This document shows positions 19,878-27,476 of a stretch of DNA of 64,000 bases, in pieces. The translations under genes and the position numbers were made by a program. The notes under the pieces are model-generated. The model had not been told where the DNA came from. It did no database searches and worked only from the letters and a program-made list of their open reading frames with translations. The DNA is taken from positions 184,552 through 248,551 of the forward strand of contig NZ_FYEE01000003.1 of the NCBI RefSeq assembly GCF_900187645.1. The letters run 5' to 3'. Numbering within the stretch: position 1 is the stretch's first letter; each line of letters begins with the position of its first letter. This DNA is from Pseudomonas sp. Irchel 3E20 (GTDB taxonomy: Bacteria > Pseudomonadota > Gammaproteobacteria > Pseudomonadales > Pseudomonadaceae).

Positions 19878-20292
19878 AGGTGCCGTCGCCATTGGGCTGG
19901 GAACTCATCTGCCCATAGAAGCCCCGGTACTTGCCCGTGGCACCGATCACCGCCACCACCGATTTGCCTTGCTCCGCTTCCTGGCCGGCCACCACAAAGG
20001 CGCCGTCCTTGAGGGTCAGGGTCCATTGGCATTGGCTGTACACGCCAGGCTGGGTGGCCAGGCAATAACCGCTGTTGGTGCCGATGTCCTGGCGTTGCTC
20101 GTTCATCAGGGGTTGGTCAAACACAAACAGGTCGCCCTGGGATGGGCCGGGCGGCGCCAGGTCGACCGGGCCTTTGGTGCCGCGGTTGCCGTCGGCGAGG
20201 GTGGTCAGGCGCAGGGTTTCGCGCTCGGCGGCGAGGGTGGGCAGGCTGGCCACAGCCAGCAGGGAAACGAGGATGCAGTGACGGATATTCAT
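19843..20292 (-). CDS. Secreted protein with allene-oxide-cyclase/dirigent-like barrel
   Basis: A 149-residue protein with a Sec signal peptide (residues 1-21, ending TLAA). The mature part has the strand pattern of AOC/dirigent-like bacterial proteins: GDLFVFDQPL, CQWTLTLKDGAFVVAG, and VIGATGKYRGFYGQM, where G-x-T-G-x-Y-x-G-x-x-G is the typical signature. Periplasmic or secreted; function in bacteria is unknown. It overlaps the MFS gene tail-to-tail by 35 bases. Confidence 0.72.
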   Translation of the reverse strand: MNIRHCILVSLLAVASLPTLAAERETLRLTTLADGNRGTKGPVDLAPPGPSQGDLFVFDQPLMNEQRQDIGTNSGYCLATQPGVYSQCQWTLTLKDGAFVVAGQEAEQGKSVVAVIGATGKYRGFYGQMSSQPNGDGTFTQILEVRRPR

Positions 20293-20397
20293 TGGCGCGC
20301 TCCATGGGCCAGGGGTGGAGTGGTGGAGCCTAGCCCAGGCTCGGCGTATTCATACAGCCGTGAAAGGGGCGTGATATGTCAGTTTTATTCCCCTGGC

Positions 20398-20411
20398 CTG
20401 ATTCATATCAA
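20398..20411. promoter_or_regulatory. Anr/FNR-type box upstream of the pentahaem cytochrome
   Basis: CTGATTCATATCAA matches the FNR/Anr consensus TTGAT-N4-ATCAA at nine of the ten defined bases, with a perfect TGAT-N4-ATCA core. It lies about 136 bases before the ATG at 20547, which suggests low-oxygen control of the cytochrome gene. Confidence 0.6.
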
Positions 20412-20546
20412 AAGGCCGCTATGCAAAAACCTATACAACGATGGTGGGGCGCACACCGCCCCGACCGTATGCCTGACAAGCCAATAAAAATGATTGCAGA
20501 TCCGCTGAGGGGACCACCCCAGGCGGATTGATAAAGGAATAGTGCG

Positions 20547-22622
20547 ATGGCTTTTTCTCTCTCCCGCCTGGCGATGCTTGGCGCGACCTTGTTGTTATTG
20601 AACCCCCTCCTGGCCAGTGAGCCCGCCCCGGCAACCGAGCCTGCCAGCCAAACCCTGGAACCGACCCTGGAAGACGCCGACTCGATCATCGAGCGCGGCA
20701 AATACGTGGCCCAACTGGGCGACTGCATCGCCTGCCACACCGACAAAAAAGGCGCCGAGATGGCCGGTGGCCTGGAACTGAAAACCCCCATGGGGACCAT
20801 CTACTCCAGCAACATCACCCCCGACCAGGACACCGGCATCGGCCGCTACACCTTTGAGCAATTCGACCGTGCCATGCGCGAAGGCGTCTCGCCAGCGGGC
20901 TACAACCTTTACCCGGCCATGCCCTATCCGTCCTACGCGAAGATGAGCGACGACGATATGCGCGCCCTCTACGTCTACCTGCTGCAAGGCGTGGAACCGG
21001 TGAACAAGGCCAACAAGGAAGCGGACATGAGCTTCCCGTTCAACCAGCGCTGGGGCCTGGCGTTGTGGAACTTCATGTTTGTCGACAACCAGCCTTTCGT
21101 TCCGGACCCAACCAAGGACGAGGTGTGGAACCGTGGTGCTTACCTGGTGCAGGGCCTGGGCCACTGCGGCTCGTGCCACACCCCGCGCGGCCTCGCGTTC
21201 CAGGAAAAAGCCATGAGCGACGCCGGCAGCAGCGGCAAGCACTACCTGGCCGGCGAGACCGTGGAACACTGGCGGGCCTTGAGCCTGCGTGGCCTGTGGA
21301 CCGTGGAAGACACCGTGCAGTTGCTCAAGACCGGGCAAAACCGCTTTGCCACCGTCTCGGGCAACATGGCCGATGTGATCCAGCACAGTTCCCAGCACTT
21401 CACCGACGCCGACCTCACCGCCGTGGCCACCTACCTCAAGGCGCTGCCACCGGGCAAAGACGACCTGCCGATGCCGAGCGTGCCGCTGCAACCGGCCAAG
21501 TCCCCGGACAACCAGTTCACCAGCCGTGGCGGCCTGGCCTATACGCAGTTCTGCGGTGACTGCCACCGCCCCGACGGCGGCGGCGTGAAAGCCATGTTCC
21601 CGGCCCTGGCCGGCAACCCGAGCATTTCCTCGGCCAACCCCACCTCGCTGTTGCACATCACCCTCACCGGGTGGCAGACCGCCGAGACTGTGGCCCACCC
21701 ACGGGTCTACACCATGCCCGGGTTCGCGCGCCTGTCGGACCAGGAAATCGCCGAAATCCTCAGCTTCGTGCGCAGCAGTTGGGGCAACACCGGCTCGGCC
21801 ATCAGCGCCGCCCAGGTGAAGAAGATGCGCGCCAACCTCAACCCGAAGAACACCGACTCCTCGGCCTTCGAGACCCCGCGCCTGGCCGACCTGCTCTCGG
21901 CGCCCAACGCCGAGCAAGTGGTACGCGGCATGCGCTTGCACCTGCAAACCAAGGAACTGCTGCCGGACAACGTCGGCAACTCCTTGAACTGCACCAGTTG
22001 CCACCTCAACGCCGGCACCGTGGCCGATGGCTCGCCGTTTGTCGGCGTGTCGGCGTTCTTCCCGAGCTACGCGCCGCGCGCCGGCAAGGAAGTGACCTTG
22101 GAAGAACGCATCAACGGCTGCTTCCGCCGCTCCATGCACGGCAAGCCGCTGCCGGTGCAATCGGCCGACATGCAGGCGATGGTCGCCTACTTCGACTGGA
22201 TGAAGCGCGAGACCAAACCCGAAGACAAAGTCGCCGGGCGCGGCGTGGGTAAGATCGACCCCAACATCAAGCCCGACCCGCAAAACGGCAAGGTGGTGTA
22301 CGCCAAGCAATGCGCGGTGTGCCACGGCGACGACGGCCAAGGCCTCAAACGCGAAGACGGCACCCTCATCTACCCACCGCTGTGGGGCGACGAGTCGTTC
22401 AATATCGGCGCCGGCATGGCCCGCACCTACACGGCTGCGGCCTTCGTCAAACGCAACATGCCCATTGGCTTCCACGAAAAATTCCCGTTGGGCCAGGGCG
22501 GCTTGTCGGACCAGGAAGCGGTAGACGTGGCCGAGTACTTCTCCCACCAACCGCGCCCGGACTTCCCGGACAAGGTCAAGGATTGGCCTAAGGGCGGCAA
22601 ACCGGTGGATGCGCGGTACTAA
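20547..22622 (+). CDS. Pentahaem cytochrome c: ADH-type three-haem module fused to a TsdA-like two-haem module
   Basis: Periplasmic protein of 691 residues with a signal peptide (about 1-23). Five CxxCH sites start at C60, C207, C336, C482 and C589. The first three haems, residues about 45-430, follow the plan of the cytochrome subunit of membrane alcohol/gluconate dehydrogenases. Residues about 450-691 resemble thiosulfate dehydrogenase TsdA (NCTSCHLNAG, INGCFRRSMHGKPL, GAGMART). C525 may be the thiol haem ligand known in TsdA. No dehydrogenase subunit is nearby, so it may pass electrons between pools or oxidise a sulfur compound (inference). AAGGAA precedes the ATG. Confidence 0.85.
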   Translation: MAFSLSRLAMLGATLLLLNPLLASEPAPATEPASQTLEPTLEDADSIIERGKYVAQLGDCIACHTDKKGAEMAGGLELKTPMGTIYSSNITPDQDTGIGRYTFEQFDRAMREGVSPAGYNLYPAMPYPSYAKMSDDDMRALYVYLLQGVEPVNKANKEADMSFPFNQRWGLALWNFMFVDNQPFVPDPTKDEVWNRGAYLVQGLGHCGSCHTPRGLAFQEKAMSDAGSSGKHYLAGETVEHWRALSLRGLWTVEDTVQLLKTGQNRFATVSGNMADVIQHSSQHFTDADLTAVATYLKALPPGKDDLPMPSVPLQPAKSPDNQFTSRGGLAYTQFCGDCHRPDGGGVKAMFPALAGNPSISSANPTSLLHITLTGWQTAETVAHPRVYTMPGFARLSDQEIAEILSFVRSSWGNTGSAISAAQVKKMRANLNPKNTDSSAFETPRLADLLSAPNAEQVVRGMRLHLQTKELLPDNVGNSLNCTSCHLNAGTVADGSPFVGVSAFFPSYAPRAGKEVTLEERINGCFRRSMHGKPLPVQSADMQAMVAYFDWMKRETKPEDKVAGRGVGKIDPNIKPDPQNGKVVYAKQCAVCHGDDGQGLKREDGTLIYPPLWGDESFNIGAGMARTYTAAAFVKRNMPIGFHEKFPLGQGGLSDQEAVDVAEYFSHQPRPDFPDKVKDWPKGGKPVDARY

Positions 22623-22673
22623 GGCCGCACAAAGCGCTACGGCCCATGTGAATGGGTAATGCCGCTGTGAATA

Positions 22674-22704
22674 ACGAGGAGGCCCAAGGCCTCCTCGTTT
22701 TTTT
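22674..22704. terminator. Terminator between convergent genes
   Basis: ACGAGGAGGCC (22674-22684) and GGCCTCCTCGT (22688-22698) form an 11-bp stem with a CAA loop and a T run to 22704. It ends the cytochrome transcript and may also stop the leftward cassette, five bases from its last stop codon. Confidence 0.88.
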
Positions 22705-22708
22705 CGGG

Positions 22709-22939
22709 TCAACCGTACTTGATCGTGTTCTTGGACTCGTCAGGCTCTGGTTGGTTTGATCTGTAGCTATTAGCGCGGACGTTCCATAACCCTATCTCCA
22801 AGGGGTACTGCGTCGCCAGCCAGATCTTGACGGACGTTATCATGGCCGCGTTATGCACATGTTTATTGCACTCCCAATACACCTTTACTTCTTTGCCGGT
22901 GCCCATGTTTTCAAACTTTTCCACACAATACTTACCCAT
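22709..22939 (-). CDS. Small hypothetical protein, paralogue of the 70-residue neighbour
   Basis: Not recognised. A 76-residue protein that lines up with the gene at 23010: both begin M-x-x-Y, then KF-x-N, VYW, a central I-x-x-WL-x-x-QY, a later W, and DES near the end. It has two cysteines and no signal peptide. Last gene of a four-gene minus-strand cassette; a hairpin at 22981-22997 separates it from its paralogue. Confidence 0.62.
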   Translation of the reverse strand: MGKYCVEKFENMGTGKEVKVYWECNKHVHNAAMITSVKIWLATQYPLEIGLWNVRANSYRSNQPEPDESKNTIKYG

Positions 22940-22980
22940 GGCTTTGTCTCGTTGGTGAGTTCGTAAAGTTGATTAAGCGA

Positions 22981-22997
22981 GGGCGCCATAGGCGCCC
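22981..22997. repeat. Hairpin between the two small cassette genes
   Basis: GGGCGCC-ATA-GGCGCCC is a perfect 7-bp stem with a three-base loop. On the minus strand there is no T run, so it may stabilise the upstream message or partly reduce read-through. Confidence 0.5.
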
Positions 22998-23009
22998 TGC
23001 GCGATAGCG

Positions 23010-23222
23010 TCATGGTTTGTACAGCACAGCACTTTCATCACCGCTTTGCAGATGGGTTCGCCGGGAACCTTCTTTCTTCCACACGCCGCCATATTGCGCG
23101 TTGAGCCAGTTGGCGATGGTCACTTCAGGGGAGCCGGCAAACTTGAGTTTGTCGTTCCAGTAAACCTGCTGCACTACTTGGGTGGCTTGGTTGGTGAACT
23201 TTTGCTGGTTATAGGTAGGCAT
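23010..23222 (-). CDS. Small hypothetical protein, 70 residues
   Basis: Not recognised. A 70-residue basic protein without signal peptide or cysteine. It shares the KF-x-N / VYW / I-x-x-WL-x-x-QY / DES pattern with the gene at 22709, so the two arose by duplication. GAGGGG lies before the ATG. It lies 77 bases after the 412-residue gene in the same cassette. Confidence 0.62.
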   Translation of the reverse strand: MPTYNQQKFTNQATQVVQQVYWNDKLKFAGSPEVTIANWLNAQYGGVWKKEGSRRTHLQSGDESAVLYKP

Positions 23223-23299
23223 GATCTTGCCCCTCGCTTATTGAGTTTAAAGTTGCACTTATTTACTTGCAGCCGCGCCTCAACGTTCATCTGTGATAT

Positions 23300-24538
23300 T
23301 CATCGCAGCCCTCCTTGCTTATCGGTGGATGGAATCGTGGTTGGCCGCGCCGGTTGGCTGACGACGCCCAGCAGCACGGGCACGTTGGAGTCCTGGGCGT
23401 CGAAGTGGATGTCCACTTGCCCGCTGCTGCCGCTGGCGTCGGGTGGCAGTTGCACGGTGGTGCTGGCCTGGACGCTGAAGGGGCCGATGCGGGTGACGGT
23501 GTCGGCCAGTTGTTCGGCTTGGGCCGGGTTGCTGGCGCGCAGGGTCAGTTGCGGGCCAAGGCCCACCAAGGCATGGCTGGGCAACAGGCCGAGGGCACCG
23601 TTGGCGCTGAAAAAATCGGGGGCGTCGCTCGGCGCGCTGTAGTGGCTGGCGTCGAGGAACGCAGGGCTGAACCACCCGCCGGGGGTGAGGGCGAAGCTGC
23701 CGAATTGCGCCAGGGCCATGCTCAGGCTCACCGAGGTGCCCGCTGTGCTCGCGTTGCTTGCCAAGCCGCGTAGCGCCGGTTGCGCTGGGGTGGCGATGCT
23801 CAGGCCAATGAATGCGGGCCAGCCGCCCGGTGGTTGGGCGCGCAGGTTGCCGCTGGCAATCGGCGCCAGCGGCACGGTGGCGCCGGTCAGCAGCACGCGG
23901 GCCGGGCTGGCGCGCAGCAGCGGTGGGGCGTTCCAGGTTTTCCACGCCTGGGCCCATTGCGCCAGGCTGAACGTGGGGCAGCGGGCGGTGCCGGTGGCGA
24001 TGCTGACTGGCATGTTCAGCGAGGTGGGGTCTTGCTGTGACGCCAGCCAGCAGAGGTTGAGGGCGCCGACAACCTGCGGCGCGGTGCTGGCCAGGCTTTG
24101 GGTCAAGTCTTGATGGGCTTGCGCCAGGGCGCTGGCAGGTGAGGGCGTTCTGGCGGCCCGTAGTGTGGCGGACGGCGGGTTGCGCAAGGCCATCAGCAAT
24201 TGCCGATAGCGCTGGAAATCGGGGGCCGCGGGTGGCAGTGCGGCGGGCCGGTTGCTCAGTGGCGTGGTAGCGGCAGGTGCAGGTGCGGCCTGCAGCAGGT
24301 AGCTGAGGTAAAGCCAGTAGGCGCCGAACCAGTCGCCGTGGGGCGAGTAGCTGCCGGTAGGGGCGGGGAGGGCGTTGCCCAGTTGGTAGATGCTCCAGTT
24401 GCAGCGGCCGATGTCGGCGCTGCCCAAGTCACTGAAGGTGTTGATGCCGGCCAGCGACAGCACTGAGGTGCTCGCCACGTCGGCCCAACCGGCCAGCGTC
24501 TGCCCATACAACTGCCATATCGAAGGGTCGTTTGCCAC
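23300..24538 (-). CDS. Hypothetical protein, 412 residues, paralogue of the 461-residue neighbour
   Basis: Not recognised. It starts at a GTG (24538) with AGGGAG eight bases upstream. The N-terminal half is Ala/Pro-rich with helices (ALAQAHQDLTQSLAST, LNLCWLASQQDP). The C-terminal half lines up with the gene at 24612: PGGWFSPAF, APDFFSANGALG, ALVGLGPQLTLRAS, IGPFSV, DIHFDAQDS and the shared end VPVLLGVVSQ. No signal peptide. High Ala and Pro content sets it apart from most cytosolic enzymes. Second gene of the four-gene cassette. Confidence 0.68.
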   Translation of the reverse strand: MANDPSIWQLYGQTLAGWADVASTSVLSLAGINTFSDLGSADIGRCNWSIYQLGNALPAPTGSYSPHGDWFGAYWLYLSYLLQAAPAPAATTPLSNRPAALPPAAPDFQRYRQLLMALRNPPSATLRAARTPSPASALAQAHQDLTQSLASTAPQVVGALNLCWLASQQDPTSLNMPVSIATGTARCPTFSLAQWAQAWKTWNAPPLLRASPARVLLTGATVPLAPIASGNLRAQPPGGWPAFIGLSIATPAQPALRGLASNASTAGTSVSLSMALAQFGSFALTPGGWFSPAFLDASHYSAPSDAPDFFSANGALGLLPSHALVGLGPQLTLRASNPAQAEQLADTVTRIGPFSVQASTTVQLPPDASGSSGQVDIHFDAQDSNVPVLLGVVSQPARPTTIPSTDKQGGLR

Positions 24539-24611
24539 GGTCCGTACTCCCTGTGCGGTGGCCTGGAGCGGTTCGCCCCCCGCGTGTGCGAGAGGCGAAT
24601 CGGGGGAGGGC

Positions 24612-25997
24612 TTACTCGTCGTCGCCGCCGGTATCCTGGCTACCGCCGAGCCGCTGGCTGACTACACCCAGCAGCACCGGCAGGGTGCTCTTGACCGGGC
24701 CGATGGTGACCGAGGCAGTGGCATCGTCGTAGTGGATGTCCTGCTTGGTGCCGTTGGCCGAGCCTGAGAGTTTGCCGAGGCGGAACGGGCCGATACCGAT
24801 GGAGGTGGTGGCCTGGGCCTGCCAGGTGCTCTTGACGTTGCTGTAGTCGCTGGCGCTCATTTTCAGGGTCACGGTGGGCTCGAACCCGACCACCACCTGG
24901 GTGGCCAGGCCCGACAGCGCGCCGTCATCGCCGAAGAAGTCCGGTGCGCCAGGCTTGAGCTTGGTGGTGTTCAATGCCACCAGGGCACTGTTCCACCAGG
25001 CGCCGGGAGCAATCGGAAAGCTGCCGAAACCGGTGAAATCCACGGTCAGCGAGAAGTCGCTGCTGCTGGTGTTGATGCTGGTTTTGCCGCCGCTGGTGGA
25101 GCCGCCCAGGGAGAAGTTGAAGAAGTCGCCGAAGAGCGTCGCCTTGGCCGAAGCGCTCCAGCCGGATTTGTCCAGGCTGTAGTCCTCGGTGCTGGAGGTG
25201 ATGCTGATGGAGGCGCCGGCATCGTTCTGGCCCGCGACACTGGCGGCTTGCCACTCAGGGTATTTGCTACCGAAAGCTTGCAGGCTATAGGCGGGCAAGA
25301 ACGAAGAAACCAGGGCGGAGGGGGCCGCAGGCGTGTCGCCGCCAATCACCACGGGCTGGCTGCCGGGCGGGGAGACGCTGCCGGAGGTCACCGCCATGTT
25401 GAATTTGTTCTGGGTCAGTACGTTCTGGGCGTAGTTGTACCCCACGTTGGTGCGTGCGTTTTGCAGCGAGGCGTAGTTGGGGCCGTAGACCTGAATCATC
25501 AACTGTTCGTAGGCACCGGAGGCACCTATCAAGTCGTTGTTGGCGGTCAGGTAGCTGGGGTAGTTGGTCGGCAGCCAGTCCTTGAACGCAGGCAGATCGG
25601 GCATGACCCCTTTGGCAGCGTTATAGGCGGTAATGGCCTGCATCAGGATGGCGTTGAAGGCCTTTTGCGCATTGTTGAGCTTGGTGGTCGCGAGGTTGAC
25701 CTGGCTGTCCAGGTTGGGGTTGACCTTGGCGCCCGGATCGATCCAATCCAGAAACGCAGCGTAGGCCGACACCAGGCTGCTACCGGCCGAATAAGACGGG
25801 CTGTTGGCCGGCACCACATCGCCCAGGCCATGGATGTAGTAGTTCTGGATGGTGGGGTCGGCGTTGCCCAGGTCCACGTTCAGGGTGGTGGAGCCGGCGC
25901 TGAAGCGCTGCCCCTCGCCCAGGCCGGCCGGCAGTGCTGCTGCCTGAACCGCGCCCAGCCATTTTGCCCACAGGTCTTGCGTGTCTACGTCAGCCAT
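24612..25997 (-). CDS. Hypothetical protein, 461 residues, first gene of the cassette
   Basis: Not recognised. The ATG at 25997 is set by GGAG eight bases upstream; an upstream ATG frame to 26042 lacks support. The N-terminal part (about 1-200) is rich in helices (LATTKLNNAQKAFNAILMQA). The central part (about 260-350) is Ser/Thr/Gly-rich with alternating polar and hydrophobic residues (FNFSLGGSTSGGKTSINTSS), a pattern seen in beta-hairpins, including those of pore-forming proteins. The C-terminus (PGAWWNSAL, GAPDFFGDDGALS, VVVGFEPTVTLKMS, LPVLLGVVSQ) is shared with the 412-residue neighbour. No signal peptide. A 6-bp hairpin lies in the leader (26059-26074). Confidence 0.7.
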   Translation of the reverse strand: MADVDTQDLWAKWLGAVQAAALPAGLGEGQRFSAGSTTLNVDLGNADPTIQNYYIHGLGDVVPANSPSYSAGSSLVSAYAAFLDWIDPGAKVNPNLDSQVNLATTKLNNAQKAFNAILMQAITAYNAAKGVMPDLPAFKDWLPTNYPSYLTANNDLIGASGAYEQLMIQVYGPNYASLQNARTNVGYNYAQNVLTQNKFNMAVTSGSVSPPGSQPVVIGGDTPAAPSALVSSFLPAYSLQAFGSKYPEWQAASVAGQNDAGASISITSSTEDYSLDKSGWSASAKATLFGDFFNFSLGGSTSGGKTSINTSSSDFSLTVDFTGFGSFPIAPGAWWNSALVALNTTKLKPGAPDFFGDDGALSGLATQVVVGFEPTVTLKMSASDYSNVKSTWQAQATTSIGIGPFRLGKLSGSANGTKQDIHYDDATASVTIGPVKSTLPVLLGVVSQRLGGSQDTGGDDE

Positions 25998-26183
25998 TTT
26001 GTAGTGCTCCAGATCGGATGGAAGAACCGAGCATCGCGGCACCCGCCGCGACCTCCGAAGGCGATTGCTCGCCTGGAACCTATGCTGGGTTTTTCCCGCA
26101 GCGCTGACAGCGTGGGCAATGCTGATTCGGCGCCGCCAAAAGCCTGATTCGCGCCTCGGTACAAATGCCCAGGGCTGTACGCC

Positions 26184-26834
26184 TCACAGCCAGCCCTCGC
26201 GCAGGGCAAAACGCGTCAGTTGGGCGATGCCCTTGATTTCAAGCTTGCTCATGATGTGTTCGCGGTGGGTGCTCACGGTTTTGCTGCTGATGTGCATGCG
26301 TTCGGCAATCGCGCGGGTGGTGAGGCCTTCGACCAGCAATTGGAGGATTTGCCGCTCCCGGGGGCTGAGGTTGGCCCCGGGTGCGGCACCTTGCTGGGCC
26401 TTGGCCAAGCGCTGGCTGAGGACCATTTCAGTGGCAATCTCCGGCGACAGGTAGGCGCGGCCCTGGGCCACGGTGCGCACGGCTTTGACCAGTTCTTCGA
26501 CAGCGCAATCCTTGAGCAGGTAGCCCAGGGCGCCGGCGTCCAACGCGGCGCTGATACGCCACTGTTCGCGGTGGGCCGAGACGCACAAAAAACGCAGCCC
26601 GGGGTGGCGTTGGTGGGCGCGCAGAAGGGTGTCGATGCCGTTGAGCAGGGGCATTTCCAGGTCGAGGATGACCAGGCCGGGCTGGGCCTGGGCCAGCAGC
26701 GCCAGGGCTTCCAGGCCATTGGCGGCCAGGCCCGTGACCTGCATGTCAGGCTCGCGGCCCAGCAGCACGGCCAGGCCTTGGCGAAACAGCCGATGGTCGT
26801 CCACCAGCAGGATGTCGAGGGGGGCGTCAGGCAT
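26184..26834 (-). CDS. NarL/FixJ-type response regulator
   Basis: A 216-residue response regulator. The receiver domain (1-120) has D12/D13, the phosphoacceptor D58 (VILDLEMP), SAH in place of T/S, and the conserved Lys in YLLKD. The LuxR-type HTH spans about 152-210 (LSPRERQILQLLVEGLTTRAIAERMHISSKTVSTH). GGGAGGTG precedes the ATG. No sensor kinase is adjacent. It lies 186 bases upstream of the unknown four-gene cassette on the same strand, so it may drive it (inference). Confidence 0.9.
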   Translation of the reverse strand: MPDAPLDILLVDDHRLFRQGLAVLLGREPDMQVTGLAANGLEALALLAQAQPGLVILDLEMPLLNGIDTLLRAHQRHPGLRFLCVSAHREQWRISAALDAGALGYLLKDCAVEELVKAVRTVAQGRAYLSPEIATEMVLSQRLAKAQQGAAPGANLSPRERQILQLLVEGLTTRAIAERMHISSKTVSTHREHIMSKLEIKGIAQLTRFALREGWL

Positions 26835-27022
26835 CAGGCACCTCCCGGGCGGTCAGGAGGGTTAAGCGTTTTTTATGCGGGATGCAGAGGGGTTGCCGTG
26901 ACATTCCTTGTCTCCGTGTTGGGGAGCGGGGGGGCTCGTGCAAACTGCCCGAGGGTTTTGCCCGACCATCATTGGAGGTCGCCCGTGGCAGCGGCAATAC
27001 CACCGATGGCGTAGGAGGAATT

Positions 27023-27262
27023 TCAGTTTGTTGCGGGATAGATCCATTTTTGTTGTAGGCAATAGAGAACAAGCTGCCCGATGCTGCTGATGGCCAGTTT
27101 GCGGTAGAGGTTCTCGCGGTGTTTGCGCACGGTGAGGTCGCTGATGCCGAGCAACTGGCCGATTTCCTTGCTGGTCAGGCCTTGGCAGATGTGCAGGGCG
27201 ACTTCCCGCTCGCGGCGCGAAAGCCCTGGGTGACGCGGGCTTGGGGTGACGGCCTCAGCCAC
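27023..27262 (-). CDS. Stand-alone LuxR-type HTH protein, 79 residues
   Basis: Only the GerE/LuxR DNA-binding domain is present: LSRREREVALHICQGLTSKEIGQLLGISDLTVRKHR, then a dimer-type helix. There is no receiver or ligand domain. Its start overlaps the end of the preceding HTH gene by eight bases, so translation is probably coupled. Such short HTH proteins could act as partners or anti-activators of the neighbouring full-length regulator (inference). Confidence 0.8.
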   Translation of the reverse strand: MAEAVTPSPRHPGLSRREREVALHICQGLTSKEIGQLLGISDLTVRKHRENLYRKLAISSIGQLVLYCLQQKWIYPATN

Positions 27263-27476
27263 ACGCTCGACGAAAATCCCGTTCTACGGCGAGGGCGTTG
27301 AGTTGGGCGACATGGTGCAGGCCGTACTTGGCCATGATGTTGCTGCGGTGTTTGCGCGCGGTCAGGGGGCTGATGTGCAGATGCCGGGCAATCGCCCGGC
27401 AATCGAGCCCCTGGCCGATTAGCCGCAGGACTTCCATCTCCCTGGGTGTCAGCGGCGCCGTGGGCGGGCGGGTCAA
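27255..27476 (-). CDS. Stand-alone LuxR-type HTH protein, 73 residues
   Basis: A second minimal LuxR-type domain (LTPREMEVLRLIGQGLDCRAIARHLHISPLTARKHR), clearly related to the 79-residue neighbour, especially in the recognition helix (LTxRKHR). Its start overlaps the stop of the GGDEF gene by four bases (ATGA) and its end overlaps the next HTH gene by eight bases. Confidence 0.8.
   Translation of the reverse strand: MTRPPTAPLTPREMEVLRLIGQGLDCRAIARHLHISPLTARKHRSNIMAKYGLHHVAQLNALAVERDFRRACG

Noticed and set aside
20595..22712. A 705-codon open frame on the minus strand opposite the pentahaem cytochrome.
   Set aside because: It follows from GC-rich third codon positions of the real gene. The plus frame has five CxxCH sites and a signal peptide, and the minus frame has no family features.
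22709..26042. The four-gene cassette as an R-body (reb) locus, suggested by nearby LuxR-type regulators.
   Set aside because: The proteins lack the short Ala-rich Reb pattern and are far larger; no Reb-like sequence is visible.
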